Assembly: GCF_020164745.1 (NCBI RefSeq)
Contig: NZ_JAIUGV010000005.1
Location: 370,692 to 434,691, forward strand
Length of the DNA: 64,000 bases
Source: Mesorhizobium sp. ES1-4
Lineage (GTDB): Bacteria; Pseudomonadota; Alphaproteobacteria; Rhizobiales; Rhizobiaceae
Direction of reading: 5' to 3'
The notes under the pieces were generated by a model. The model worked only from the letters and a program-made list of their open reading frames with translations, was not told the DNA's origin and did no database searches. Within the stretch, counting starts at the first letter, position 1, and every line of letters starts with the position of its first letter. Positions 19,051 to 27,518 of the stretch are shown one piece after another. A program made the translations under genes and the position numbers.

Positions 19051-19800
19051 TTACAGCACGCCGGCTTCGTTCTTGAGCTTGTCGACCAACTCGGCGACGC
19101 TCTTGACCTTGACGCCCGCCTTGCGGCCGCCGGGCTCCTCGGTCTTGATGACCTTGAGACGTGGTGTGACGTCGGCGCCGTAGTCGGCCGGGCTCTTCTC
19201 GTCGAGCGGCTTCTTCTTGGCCTTCATGATGTTGGGCAGCGAGGCATAGCGCGGCTGGTTGAGGCGAAGGTCGGCGGTCACGATCACCGGCATCTTCAGC
19301 TCCACCGTCTGCAGGCCGCCGTCGACCTCGCGCGTCACCTTGGCATGGTCGCCGTCGAGCACGACCTTGGAAGCGAAAGTGCCCTGCGCCCAGCCCAGAA
19401 GCGCCGCCAGCATCTGACCGGTCTGATTGGAGTCGTCGTCGATCGCCTGCTTGCCGAGGATGACAAGGCCGGGCTTTTCCGCCTCGACCACGCCCTTCAG
19501 CACCTTGGCGACGCCGAGCGGCTCGGTCTGCTCGTCGGTCTTGACCAGGATGGCGCGGTCGGCGCCCATTGCGAGCGCGGTGCGCAGCGTTTCCTGCGCC
19601 TGCTGCGGGCCTATCGACACGACGATGATCTCTTCGGCCTTGCCGGCTTCCTTGAGCCGGATCGCTTCCTCGACCGCGATCTCGTCGAACGGGTTCATCG
19701 CCATCTTGACGTTGGCGAGTTCCACTGCCGAACCATCAGCCTTCACGCGAACCTTCACATTCGCATCCACAACCCGCTTTACGGGCACAAGGATCTTCAT
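19051..19800 (-). CDS. etfB: Electron transfer flavoprotein subunit beta
   Basis: AMP-binding subunit of ETF, 249 residues, the usual length. It begins [20 protein letters not shown] and contains the EtfB signature around VKLDGDH-like [17 protein letters not shown], followed by [29 protein letters not shown], given here as [16 protein letters not shown] then [13 protein letters not shown]. The ribosome-binding site GAGGTGAAGG is five bases upstream of the ATG. It is the first gene of etfB-etfA. With the neighbouring hydroxybutyryl-CoA dehydrogenase it fits fatty-acid and butyrate oxidation rather than the FixAB branch used for nitrogen fixation. Confidence 0.95.
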   Translation of the reverse strand: MKILVPVKRVVDANVKVRVKADGSAVELANVKMAMNPFDEIAVEEAIRLKEAGKAEEIIVVSIGPQQAQETLRTALAMGADRAILVKTDEQTEPLGVAKVLKGVVEAEKPGLVILGKQAIDDDSNQTGQMLAALLGWAQGTFASKVVLDGDHAKVTREVDGGLQTVELKMPVIVTADLRLNQPRYASLPNIMKAKKKPLDEKSPADYGADVTPRLKVIKTEEPGGRKAGVKVKSVAELVDKLKNEAGVL

Positions 19801-19980
19801 TTGCCTTCACCTCTTCACGCTAGTTGGGCGCGCTATAGCAGCCTGCGCCTTTTCTGAGTTGTCGAAAGCCGACATCCAGGATGGAAATTCCGGTCTTTGA
19901 CCGCCTTGGGCCTAGGCGGAGACGTTTCCGTAGTTGGGGCAACCCTGGACGTCAATACGCTGAAAGCGGCTCAAATCGGT

Positions 19981-20781
19981 TCAGTTTGGGCCGGAAGGGT
20001 TTCCTCGGCCCCAGCGCGCCGTGGTGGCCGGCGGCTCGGGCACCGCTGGCTCAGCGGCAACAGGCGGTTGGCCGGGAGCAGGGGCCGCGGTATCCTCGTC
20101 AGCGGCGGCAAAAAGCGGCACGCCGCGGCTGCGCAAAACCAGCACCAGAACCGCGCCCGCAATGATGCCGCCGATGTGGCAGGCCCAGGAGATCTGATCT
20201 TCACCGCCGGCCGCGAACATGACGACCTGGAACAGCACCCACAGGACGAGCGGGATGAAGGCCGGAATGCGCAAAGGGATCCGGGCAAAGGCAAGCACCC
20301 ACACCTTCACCCTGGGATAGAGGATCAGGTAGGCGACGACCACGCCGGCAATGGCGCCGGAGGCACCGATCAGCGGCACCTGCGAGTCCCAGGCGACCAG
20401 TCCCTGGAAGGCGGCTCCGGCGGCGGCGCAAAGGAGATAGAAGATCAGGTAGCGGATGTGGCCGAGCGCGTCCTCGACATTGTCGCCGAACACCCAAAGG
20501 AACAGCATGTTGCCGCCGAGATGGAAAATGTCGGCGTGCAGGAAGGAGTAGCTGAGGTAGCTGAGGCTCTCGGGGATGATGACAAAGCGAGGGTCGAGCT
20601 CGGCTGTGTCGTGAACGACGGAGGGGATGAAGCCGAGCCCAAGCACCGCGGCATTGGTGAAGTTCTCGCCGCCGAGCGCGGTGGCGCAATAGACCACGGC
20701 GTTGGCGACGATCAGCCCGATCGTCACATATTGAAGCCTGATATGGCGCAGCCTGTTGGTGTCGTATAGCGGGATGAACAT
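19981..20781 (-). CDS. Rhomboid-family intramembrane serine protease
   Basis: Cleaves substrates within the membrane. The 266-residue protein has six predicted helices. The L1 loop precedes FHLGGNMLFLWVFGDNVED near residues 89-105. The catalytic serine is in IGASGAIAGVV near residue 141 and the catalytic histidine in CHIGGIIAGAVL near 204, so both members of the dyad are present. The cytoplasmic C-terminal tail of about 45 residues is rich in Pro and Ala. No substrate is suggested by the neighbours. It is followed on the same strand, upstream, by the cobalamin adenosyltransferase. Confidence 0.9.
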   Translation of the reverse strand: MFIPLYDTNRLRHIRLQYVTIGLIVANAVVYCATALGGENFTNAAVLGLGFIPSVVHDTAELDPRFVIIPESLSYLSYSFLHADIFHLGGNMLFLWVFGDNVEDALGHIRYLIFYLLCAAAGAAFQGLVAWDSQVPLIGASGAIAGVVVAYLILYPRVKVWVLAFARIPLRIPAFIPLVLWVLFQVVMFAAGGEDQISWACHIGGIIAGAVLVLVLRSRGVPLFAAADEDTAAPAPGQPPVAAEPAVPEPPATTARWGRGNPSGPN

Positions 20782-20814
20782 CTGTCGTCTGCCCCCTCCC
20801 GCCTTTCGGTCCGT

Positions 20815-21396
20815 TCAGCGGTTCTTGCCGGGAACCCATAGCACGTCGGCATTTCCATTGTCATTGACCGCCCGCGCGGCGACAAACAGGAAATCCGAGA
20901 CGCGGTTGATGTATTTCAGCCCGTCGCGGTTGACATGTTCGGCCGGGTCCTGCGCCAGGGCCACCATCAGGCGCTCGGCTCGCCTGGCCACGGTGCGGGC
21001 GAGATGGAGAGCGGCCGCGGCCGGCGTGCCGCCGTTCAGCACGAAGGATTTGAGCGGCTGGAGGTCCTTGTTGAGAAGGTCGATGTCGTGCTCGACGCGG
21101 TCGGTCTGGACGGCAACGATGCGCAGCGGCTCGTAACCAAGCGGCTTGCCGTCATCAGGCACGGCGAGATCGGCGCCGAGGTCGAAAAGGTCGTTCTGGA
21201 TGCGGGCCAGCATGGCGTCGATCGCCGGATGGCCCTGCGCGGTGTGCACGCGAGCCATGCCGATGCAGGCATTGGCTTCGTCGACCGTGCCATAGGCGTC
21301 GACCCTGAGATCGGATTTCAGCCGCCGCTCACCGGTGCCAAGGCCGGTTGTGCCGTCGTCTCCGGTGCGGGTGTAGATCTTGTTGAGCTTGACCAC
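20815..21396 (-). CDS. PduO-type cob(I)alamin adenosyltransferase
   Basis: Transfers the adenosyl group of ATP to cob(I)alamin or cob(I)yrinate diamide to make coenzyme B12. The 193-residue protein shows the PduO/MMAB pattern: TRTGDDGTTGLGTGERRLKSD near residues 8-28 for ATP binding, RVDAYGTVDEANACIG at about 30-45, and the C-terminal ARTVARRAERLMVAL with the conserved arginines. Length is standard. It is 18 bases downstream of the HIG1-like gene on the same strand, so the two may be cotranscribed. Several symbols are used for this enzyme, so none is given. Confidence 0.92.
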   Translation of the reverse strand: MVKLNKIYTRTGDDGTTGLGTGERRLKSDLRVDAYGTVDEANACIGMARVHTAQGHPAIDAMLARIQNDLFDLGADLAVPDDGKPLGYEPLRIVAVQTDRVEHDIDLLNKDLQPLKSFVLNGGTPAAAALHLARTVARRAERLMVALAQDPAEHVNRDGLKYINRVSDFLFVAARAVNDNGNADVLWVPGKNR

Positions 21397-21414
21397 ATCG
21401 CCTCCCGAAAGGCC

Positions 21415-21606
21415 TCACTTGCGGGTGAAATACACGGCCAGCAGGATCAGCGCCAGCGCCACGGCCTGCAGCAGAACGCGGGCCTGCATCAGCTTGTTGG
21501 AGGTCACACCGGAACCGCCACGCATCATGTTGACGAGGCCCCTGATCAGCACGACCACCACGGCGGCCATGACCAGAATGGCAAGGATGTTGAAGACGGT
21601 GCCCAT
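21415..21606 (-). CDS. Twin-transmembrane HIG1-like small protein
   Basis: A 63-residue protein with two membrane helices (about 5-25 and 43-60) joined by a short basic loop, NMMRGGSGVTSNKLMQARVL. The KLMQARVLLQ segment matches the HIG_1_N (hypoxia-induced) family, whose mitochondrial members attach to respiratory supercomplexes. Rhizobial homologues are annotated as twin-transmembrane proteins. A role near cytochrome oxidase is known for the family and is only inferred here. It lies between the SDR gene and the adenosyltransferase, all on the minus strand. Confidence 0.82.
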   Translation of the reverse strand: MGTVFNILAILVMAAVVVVLIRGLVNMMRGGSGVTSNKLMQARVLLQAVALALILLAVYFTRK

Positions 21607-21630
21607 TTTGCGTTCCAGTTCTTTTCTTGT

Positions 21631-22497
21631 TCAAGCGCGTTTGGCGAGCAGGCGGTGGAGCATCGATGCCGGCAGGATGCGTTTGAGCATGGCGCCGATT
21701 TTAGCTGACATTGTTACCACATAGTGCGGGCGTGGGCGCCGCGACAGAAGTGCATGGCGAAGCACCTTGTGGACCACTTCCGGCCCCGGCTTCAGTGCCG
21801 ACTGGCTGCCGCCGGCGCGCATGCGCTCGAGTTGCGCGGCGTAGTCGGCGCGATGCACCGAATTCTCATGGTCGATATTCCTCAGGAACCAGGGCAGGCC
21901 ATTGCTGGCGATCTTCGACTTCACCGGCCCCGGCTCGATCAGCGAGACATGGATGCCGCTGCCGGCCAGTTCCTGGTGCTGGCAGAGCATCAAGGCCTCC
22001 AAGGCATGCTTGGAGGCCGAATAGGCGCCGCGAAAGCGCACAGGCACGAGACCCAGGATCGATGAGCAATGGACGAGGCGGCCGTGGCCCTGGCGGCGCA
22101 TCGCCGGAAGCAGACGGCGGGTCAGGTCGTGCCAGCCGAAGAAATTCGCCTCGAACTGCTCTTTGAGCGCTGCGACGGGCAGGTCCTCGACGGCACCCGC
22201 CTGCGCGTAGGCGCCGTTATTGAACAGCGCGTCGAGCCTGCCGCCGGTGCGATCGAGCACCGCTGTCACCAGCGCGGCGATCGATGCCGGTTCGGTGTAA
22301 TCGAGATAAAAAGCCTCGATTCCGTCCGCTTCGAGTGCGGCGATATCTTGCGGCTTGCGCGCCGTCGCGAACACGCGCCAGCCCTCGGCCTTCAATGCAC
22401 GGGCGCAATAGGCGCCTATGCCGGAAGATGCACCGGTGACGATGATGGTGCGCAACTCTGTTGCTTGCGAATTCGCGGTTTGACGAAGGGTTGCCAT
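21631..22497 (-). CDS. Short-chain dehydrogenase/reductase
   Basis: NAD(P)-dependent oxidoreductase of the classical SDR family, 288 residues from the ATG at 22497. The cofactor motif TGASSGIGAYC lies near residue 22, NNGAYAQAGAVED (the NNAG-type motif) near 100, and the catalytic Ser...YSASK set near 150-165 (HCSSILGLV and AYSASKHALEAL). The start is chosen because GGGAAGGGA sits nine bases upstream; ATG at 22506 is too close to that site. Substrate unknown. It is divergent from the BrkB gene, with 58 bases between starts. Confidence 0.88.
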   Translation of the reverse strand: MATLRQTANSQATELRTIIVTGASSGIGAYCARALKAEGWRVFATARKPQDIAALEADGIEAFYLDYTEPASIAALVTAVLDRTGGRLDALFNNGAYAQAGAVEDLPVAALKEQFEANFFGWHDLTRRLLPAMRRQGHGRLVHCSSILGLVPVRFRGAYSASKHALEALMLCQHQELAGSGIHVSLIEPGPVKSKIASNGLPWFLRNIDHENSVHRADYAAQLERMRAGGSQSALKPGPEVVHKVLRHALLSRRPRPHYVVTMSAKIGAMLKRILPASMLHRLLAKRA

Positions 22498-22555
22498 TTG
22501 CCGCATTCCCTTCCCATATTCGCGGCGTCGAGACAATCGAAGGGAGCGCGCGTTC

Positions 22556-23407
22556 TTGCTGCGGAAGATAGTCGCCCTGCGCCGCGTGCTCTACGACGCG
22601 ATCGGCCATTTCAACACCGATGACGGTTGGGCTATGGCCAGCCATCTGGCGATCACGTCGCTGATGGCGCTGTTTCCGTTCCTGATCTTCGCCACGACGC
22701 TGGGCAGCTTCCTCGGCGCCGAGGCCTTTGCCGATACGGCGGTGCATCTGGTCTTCGATACATGGCCCGATCAGATCGCCAAGCCGATCGCGCGTGAGGT
22801 GCTGAACGTACTGACCGTCAGGCGCACCGATCTGTTGACCTATGGCGTGCTGCTTGCCGCCTATTTCGCGTCGAACGGCATCGAGGCGCTGCGCACGTCG
22901 CTCAACCGGGCCTATCGGGTCACGGAAACGCGCGGCATCATCTATCGCCGGGTGCAGAGCATCTTCTTCGTGCTGATCGCGACCGCGGGTTTCCTGGCGA
23001 TCAGCGTGCTCCTGGTGTTCGCGCCCCTGCTGGCGCGGCTGGCGGAAGCCCATTTCATATGGATCAAACCTTATACGGGCACGATCACGTTGTGGCGTTA
23101 CATCATTGCCTCGACCGTCATCATCGGCGGGCTGTTCGCCGTGCATTACTGGCTGCCGGCCGGCAAGCGTCGCTTCGTCTCGCTGGTGCCGGGCATCATC
23201 TTCACGCTGGTCGCGTGGCTTATCGGCTCGACAATGTTCGCCACCTATCTCGACCATTTCTCGTCCTATGTGACGACCTATGCCGGTCTCGCCTCCATCA
23301 TGATCGCGGTGGTTTTCCTCTACATCGTCTCGGCGATCTTCATCCTCGGCGGCGAGCTCAACGCCGCGATCAGCCGTTATCTGGAGGCGCGTGCCCGCGT
23401 CGGTTGA
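22556..23407 (+). CDS. YihY/BrkB-family membrane protein
   Basis: Inner-membrane protein of the YihY/virulence factor BrkB family, whose transport role is still unclear; early reports that it was RNase BN were corrected. The 283 residues contain six predicted helices and the family landmarks SHLAITSLMALFPFLIF near residues 27-43, LRTSLNRAYRVTETRG near 109-124, and YAGLASIMIAVVFLYIVSAI near 240-260. The start is TTG at 22556, with GAAGGGAG about nine bases upstream. Its 3' end overlaps the convergent EamA gene by 31 bases. Confidence 0.85.
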   Translation: MLRKIVALRRVLYDAIGHFNTDDGWAMASHLAITSLMALFPFLIFATTLGSFLGAEAFADTAVHLVFDTWPDQIAKPIAREVLNVLTVRRTDLLTYGVLLAAYFASNGIEALRTSLNRAYRVTETRGIIYRRVQSIFFVLIATAGFLAISVLLVFAPLLARLAEAHFIWIKPYTGTITLWRYIIASTVIIGGLFAVHYWLPAGKRRFVSLVPGIIFTLVAWLIGSTMFATYLDHFSSYVTTYAGLASIMIAVVFLYIVSAIFILGGELNAAISRYLEARARVG

Positions 23408-24279
23408 GGCCTCGCGGGTCTCGCGGTTGCCAGGCCAACGCCGAAGGTCGTGATCGCCATGCCGACAATCTGCGGCGCGTTGAGCTGTTCGTTGAACAGG
23501 ACCCAGGCGATGATGGCTGTCACCGCGGGCACCAGATAGAACAGCGAGGCCACCTTCGACATCTCGCCGTCGCGGATCATCACCATCAAAAGGAAGATGG
23601 CGCCGACCGACAGCACCAGCACAAGCCAGGCCATGGCGAAGATCAACTCGCCATTGATGACGACGGTATGCGTTTCGAAGGCAAGCGCGGCCAGGATCAT
23701 CAGCGACGCTCCGCCGACATATTGCCACATGGTGGCCGCCACGAGGTCGCCGCCTGATGCAAAACGCTTCTGCCAGATGGTGCCGGCGGCCATGCCGAGC
23801 ACGGAGACCAGCGAGGCGGTCAACGTCGCCGCCGTCACGCCGCCGCCGAGCGCACCGAGTTTCGGCCACAGAACGATGACGATGCCGATCAGGCCGATAC
23901 CAAGGCCAAGCCAGTGGCGCGGCAGGATGGCTTCCCCGAGAAACTTGCCCGCGAGCACAGCGGTGATCAGCGGCTGCAGGCCGACAATCAGGGCGGAAAA
24001 ACCGGCCGGCATGCCTCGGTGGATGGCCCAGAAAACCGCGCCGAGATAGACGCCATGCATCAGCATGCCGGCGCCGGCTGCATGAAGCGCCTCTTCACGT
24101 GTGGCTCGTTTCGAACCGAGTACCACCGTCAGGATGGCGAACAGGGCCGCCGCCAGCACGAAGCGCACGGCGAGGAACGTGAAGGGTTCCGCCCACGGCA
24201 TGGCGTAACGCGCGCCGATGAAGCCCGTCGCCCAAAGGACGACGAAGGTGGCGGGGATGAACCGCTTGAGACTGCGCAT
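23377..24279 (-). CDS. DMT-superfamily (EamA) transporter
   Basis: Predicted inner-membrane metabolite exporter with two EamA domains, ten helices in 300 residues. Early residues FVVLWATGFIGARYAMPW are characteristic of the YdcZ/RhaT-like drug/metabolite transporters, and the second repeat begins near residue 150. The basic tail ARPARPQPTRARASR is cytoplasmic. The last 31 bases overlap the BrkB gene tail to tail. Substrate cannot be told from sequence. A second EamA gene lies at 43360-44250. Confidence 0.85.
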   Translation of the reverse strand: MRSLKRFIPATFVVLWATGFIGARYAMPWAEPFTFLAVRFVLAAALFAILTVVLGSKRATREEALHAAGAGMLMHGVYLGAVFWAIHRGMPAGFSALIVGLQPLITAVLAGKFLGEAILPRHWLGLGIGLIGIVIVLWPKLGALGGGVTAATLTASLVSVLGMAAGTIWQKRFASGGDLVAATMWQYVGGASLMILAALAFETHTVVINGELIFAMAWLVLVLSVGAIFLLMVMIRDGEMSKVASLFYLVPAVTAIIAWVLFNEQLNAPQIVGMAITTFGVGLATARPARPQPTRARASR

Positions 24280-24428
24280 GTTCCGAGACCGCCACGTTCA
24301 TGAGGATTGATCGTCGCGATGCTCTAAGCCTGTTCAACCCGGCGCGCAAAACGAAACGATTGATCCATGCGTCACGAGAATTCAACGGGTGGCGCGTCCG
24401 GAGAGCGTTTTTCCTGACATTGCGCCGA

Positions 24429-25304
24429 TCAAAGTCCAACCGTCCTCCTGACATCGTCCGGCGAAGCGCCTGCATCACGCAAGGCGGCGAGGCCGGTCGC
24501 CCTGAGGCTCTTCGACAGCTTTCGCCCGTCCGGCCCGAGGATCAGCCGATGATGGAAATAGGCGGGTGGCTGCAACCCCAGAATTTCCTGGAGCAGCCGC
24601 TGCACCCCGGTCGCGGAAAACAGGTCCTGTCCGCGCACGACATGACTGACCCCTTGCAGCGCGTCGTCCACGACGACAGCGAGGTGATAGCTGGTCGGGA
24701 TGTCGCGGCGCGCCACGATCACGTCGCCCCAGTCCTGCGGACGGGCCTCGACCAAGTGCGTCGCTGATAATGTCTCATCGGTGAATTCGGTCCATGCGAG
24801 GTCCTTGCCGGCATGCGCCATGGCTGCTGTGACGTCCAGCCGCCAGGCGAAGGGAGCGTTCCCGGCGATGCGCCGTTTGCGTTCCTTCACCGGCAATGCC
24901 TTGTCCGCCGGTGGATAATGCGGCACCCCGTCGGGATCGCGCGGCCAGTCGCGCCCGCGCTTCTCTGTGTCGGCGATGAAAGCCCTGATCTCGCCGCGGC
25001 TCATGAAGGCGGGATAAACCAGTTCCTCGCGGATCAGCCGGTCCAGCACCGCCTCGTACCCGGCGAAATGCTCCGACTGGCGGCGCACCGGCTCTTCCCA
25101 GCCCAGGCCCAGCCACGTCAGGTCGGCAAGCATGTCGGCCTCGAAGCGCGGTGTGCAGCGCGCGGTGTCGATGTCTTCGACGCGCAGCAGCAGGCGGCCA
25201 CCGCCGGCCTTTGCAAGCTTCTGGTTGAGCAGCGCCGAATAGGCGTGGCCCAGGTGAAGTTCGCCGTTGGGGCTGGGCGCGAAGCGGAATGTCAGGAGCG
25301 TCAT
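24429..25304 (-). CDS. gluQ: Glutamyl-Q tRNA(Asp) synthetase
   Basis: A truncated GluRS-like enzyme that attaches glutamate to queuosine at the wobble base of tRNA-Asp. The 291 residues contain only the catalytic domain; the anticodon-binding domain of GluRS (about 470 residues) is absent, which separates it from gltX. The HIGH-type motif appears in FAPSPNGELHLGHAYSALL at residues 7-25 and KMSKS as GRKLSKSLRATGL near 257-269. The region where many homologues have zinc-binding cysteines reads YPAFMSRGEIRAFIADTEK, without cysteine, so zinc is probably not bound. It is divergent from the DNA glycosylase with 75 bases between starts. Confidence 0.92.
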   Translation of the reverse strand: MTLLTFRFAPSPNGELHLGHAYSALLNQKLAKAGGGRLLLRVEDIDTARCTPRFEADMLADLTWLGLGWEEPVRRQSEHFAGYEAVLDRLIREELVYPAFMSRGEIRAFIADTEKRGRDWPRDPDGVPHYPPADKALPVKERKRRIAGNAPFAWRLDVTAAMAHAGKDLAWTEFTDETLSATHLVEARPQDWGDVIVARRDIPTSYHLAVVVDDALQGVSHVVRGQDLFSATGVQRLLQEILGLQPPAYFHHRLILGPDGRKLSKSLRATGLAALRDAGASPDDVRRTVGL

Positions 25305-25379
25305 GTCTCAGGCGGCAATCGGGTTGTGCTGCGGTTTTGGCCGTTGCTACTTTGTTGCACATTCGCGGACAAGGATACC

Positions 25380-26021
25380 ATGCAGCGCATCGCGACACTG
25401 GACGACGTGGAGCGGGGGCTCGATGCGCTTTGCATCATCGACCCGCGCCTGGAAAGGGTGCGCGGCATGGCCGGCGAGGTTCCGCTCAGGCTTTCGGAAC
25501 CGGACTTCAGGAGCCTGGCCTCGATCATCGTCTCGCAGCAAGTGTCCCGCGCCAGCGCCGACGCCATATTCGGCCGGCTGATCGCGCTGGTCGACCCGCT
25601 GACGCCGCAGGCGGTCCTGGCCGCGGGCGAGGACATGTTTCGCGAGGCCGGCCTGTCGCGGCCCAAGCAGCGCGGCCTGATCGCGGTTGCCCAGGCGGTA
25701 GCCGACGGGCTCGACCTCCATCACCTCTGCTCGCTCGACGCCGGGGAGGCGATCACCAGGATGACGGCCGTGCCCGGTATCGGTCCCTGGACGGCGGAAG
25801 TGTATCTGTTGTTTGCAGCCGGGCACCCCGACATTTTCCCGGCGCGCGACGTTGCTTTGCAGAGCGCCGTCGGCCACGCGCTGGGCATCGATCCACGTCC
25901 CGCGGAGAAAACACTGATCGCGTTGGCCGAATCATGGAGCCCGTGGCGAGGTGTCGCATCGCGGCTTTTCTGGTCCTATTATCGCGAAACCCGGGGCCGC
26001 GACGCCGCACCGCCGGCCTGA
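25380..26021 (+). CDS. DNA-3-methyladenine glycosylase II, short HhH-GPD type
   Basis: Removes alkylated bases such as 3-methyladenine to start base-excision repair. The 213 residues form a helix-hairpin-helix GPD domain only: VSQQVSRASADAIFGRL near residues 50-66, the hairpin MTAVPGIGPWTAEVYLLF near 123-140, and the catalytic aspartate in PARDVALQSAVG near 150. The N-terminal AlkA_N domain of E. coli AlkA (282 residues) is absent, as in Mag1/AlkA-like proteins of many alphaproteobacteria. The ATG at 25380 fits; the longer frame upstream is antisense to gluQ. Confidence 0.9.
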   Translation: MQRIATLDDVERGLDALCIIDPRLERVRGMAGEVPLRLSEPDFRSLASIIVSQQVSRASADAIFGRLIALVDPLTPQAVLAAGEDMFREAGLSRPKQRGLIAVAQAVADGLDLHHLCSLDAGEAITRMTAVPGIGPWTAEVYLLFAAGHPDIFPARDVALQSAVGHALGIDPRPAEKTLIALAESWSPWRGVASRLFWSYYRETRGRDAAPPA

Positions 26022-26155
26022 ATCCGCAAAAAAGTATAAAAAACATGCATTTTTGGCGCTTCGCGCGAGCGACAATCCGCTTCACATCCCTGTCATGTCA
26101 GGCTTACAGTATCCGCGCCGAACGGTCGGGCTTTTGAAGCAGCGCGTGATCCATT

Positions 26156-26179
26156 CCGAAAGTCGAATTCGATTTTCGG
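26156..26179. promoter_or_regulatory. 24-bp near-perfect palindrome before the HNH gene
   Basis: CCGAAAGTCGAATTCGATTTTCGG has 11 of 12 base pairs per arm and no loop, the geometry of a dimeric regulator site rather than a terminator. It ends 30 bases before the GTG start of the HNH nuclease. The factor is unknown. Confidence 0.5.
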
Positions 26180-26209
26180 GACCATGTGCGAACCAAGGAG
26201 GTCAACAAA

Positions 26210-26767
26210 GTGACGGTTGCCGTATCTCCGGATGGGCTTCCAGCGCTGGTGCTGAATGCGGATTACCGTCCGCTCAGCTATTACCCCTTGTCGCTCTGGT
26301 CCTGGCAGGATGCCATCAAGGCGGTGTTCCTCGACCGGGTGAACATTGTCGCCGAATACGAGCATGCGGTGTCCTCGCCGACCTTCTCGATGAAGCTGCC
26401 GAGCGTGGTCAGCCTGAAGGCCTATGTGAAGCCGTCCAGGCATCCGGCCTTCACTCGCTTCAACGTGTTCCTGCGCGACCGTTTCCAGTGCCAGTATTGC
26501 AGCACGCCCGACGACCTGACCTTCGACCATGTCATCCCTCGCCATCGCGGCGGCGCCACGACATGGGAGAATGTCGTCGCCGCCTGCTCGCCCTGTAATT
26601 TGAGGAAAGGCGGCATGATGCCGTCGCAAGCCAAGATGTGGCCGCTGCAGAAGCCGTACCAGCCGACCGTGCACGATCTGCACAACAATGGCCGGCTGTT
26701 CCCGCCGAACCATCTGCATGAAAGCTGGATGGATTATCTCTACTGGGATGTCGAACTCGAACCATAG
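26210..26767 (+). CDS. HNH endonuclease
   Basis: Metal-dependent nuclease of the HNH superfamily, 185 residues. The motif is complete: CQYCSTPDDLTFDHVIP, then RHRGGATTWENVVAACSPCN, with two CxxC zinc knuckles framing DH...N...H-type catalytic residues at about 88-130. The N-terminal segment VLNADYRPLSYYPLSLWSWQ is typical of a widely conserved, chromosomal HNH family in alphaproteobacteria that is not part of a restriction system. The GTG start at 26210 is set by a perfect AAGGAGG seven bases upstream; the GTG at 26186 lacks such a site. No methylase, toxin or phage gene lies nearby. Biological role unknown. Confidence 0.88.
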   Translation: MTVAVSPDGLPALVLNADYRPLSYYPLSLWSWQDAIKAVFLDRVNIVAEYEHAVSSPTFSMKLPSVVSLKAYVKPSRHPAFTRFNVFLRDRFQCQYCSTPDDLTFDHVIPRHRGGATTWENVVAACSPCNLRKGGMMPSQAKMWPLQKPYQPTVHDLHNNGRLFPPNHLHESWMDYLYWDVELEP

Positions 26768-26806
26768 AGTTCGGCAGAAATCCGCCATGCTGGCCGCCTG
26801 ACGCAG

Positions 26807-26865
26807 CTTTCTGCGCTTCCGGTGCTCACGTACTTAAGTACGCTCCGGTCCGGTTCTCGAAAGCC
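26807..26865. repeat. Palindromic intergenic repeat, copy 2 (RIME-like)
   Basis: CTTTCTGCGCTTCCGGTGC, TCACGTACTTAAGTACGCTC and CGGTCCGGTTCTCGAAAGCC: the reverse complement of 18960-19018 with the centre changed from ACATCCGT to ACTTAAGT, which makes GTACTTAAGTAC perfectly palindromic. It lies between the convergent HNH and dsbB genes. Confidence 0.75.
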
Positions 26866-26919
26866 GCGCCATTCGACTCAGCCTGCCGAATTTCTGGACG
26901 AACTCTGCGTCGCGCTGGT

Positions 26920-27453
26920 TCAATCGCGGGCCAGGGCGCCACGGAAGGCGACCGCGGCGAGGATCAGGCTGGCGATGGCGTTCCAGCCGGCCAGTGAGAG
27001 GCCAAGGATGCGCAGCGCCGCCTTGTCGCAGGAGGGCGGCACGAATTTGTCGAGCGCGTCGAGCACGCCCTTGCCGCCGGTGTCGACCGGGCCGGCGCCC
27101 GCCGTGCAATCGGCCGGGCCTTGCCACCAGCCCCATTCGACCCCGGAGTGATAGACGCCGAGATAGAGGCCGTAGAGCATCAGGAGGCCACCAATGGCCA
27201 GCAGGCCGCGCGTCAGCCATGCGGGAGCGCGCAGCATCGATGCAATCACCGCCAGCACCATCAAGGGCACGCCGATGTAATACGGCATGCGCTGTTCCAG
27301 ACAGAGATGGCAGGGGATGTAGCCGCCAATGTGCTCGAAGCCGAGCGCCGAGCCAACGGTCGCCGCCATCGCGACCGCGAGAAACAAGGCCGCCCGTGTG
27401 CGTTGGCGTCCGGCATCGGCATTCATGGTCGCTGTCATTGGTCTCTTGTCCAT
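26920..27453 (-). CDS. dsbB: Disulfide bond formation protein DsbB
   Basis: Inner-membrane quinone reductase that reoxidises DsbA. The 177 residues have four predicted helices. The first periplasmic cysteine pair is in PCHLCLEQR near residue 47 (CxxC), and the second is the spaced pair in the loop from DCTAGAGPVDTGG to FVPPSCDKA near 112-140. The arginine after CxxC that contacts the quinone is present. Start at 27453 (MDKRPMTATM); ATG at 27438 is possible. It lies 65 bases upstream of the YqaA gene end on the same strand. No dsbA is in the window. Confidence 0.88.
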   Translation of the reverse strand: MDKRPMTATMNADAGRQRTRAALFLAVAMAATVGSALGFEHIGGYIPCHLCLEQRMPYYIGVPLMVLAVIASMLRAPAWLTRGLLAIGGLLMLYGLYLGVYHSGVEWGWWQGPADCTAGAGPVDTGGKGVLDALDKFVPPSCDKAALRILGLSLAGWNAIASLILAAVAFRGALARD

Positions 27454-27518
27454 CGTGTTTGCCGTCCGCCGGGTCTGCTTGCCGCGCTCCAAAACCATCA
27501 CGCGGTCTAGAGAGAGCC

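Noticed and set aside
17965..19800. etfBA as the FixAB nitrogen-fixation electron carrier
   Set aside because: No fixC, fixX or nif genes are near, and the context with hydroxybutyryl-CoA dehydrogenase fits housekeeping ETF.
26210..26767. HNH gene as part of a restriction, toxin or defence system
   Set aside because: No methyltransferase, helicase, immunity or toxin gene adjoins; neighbours are repair and membrane housekeeping genes, and the family is a chromosomal one.
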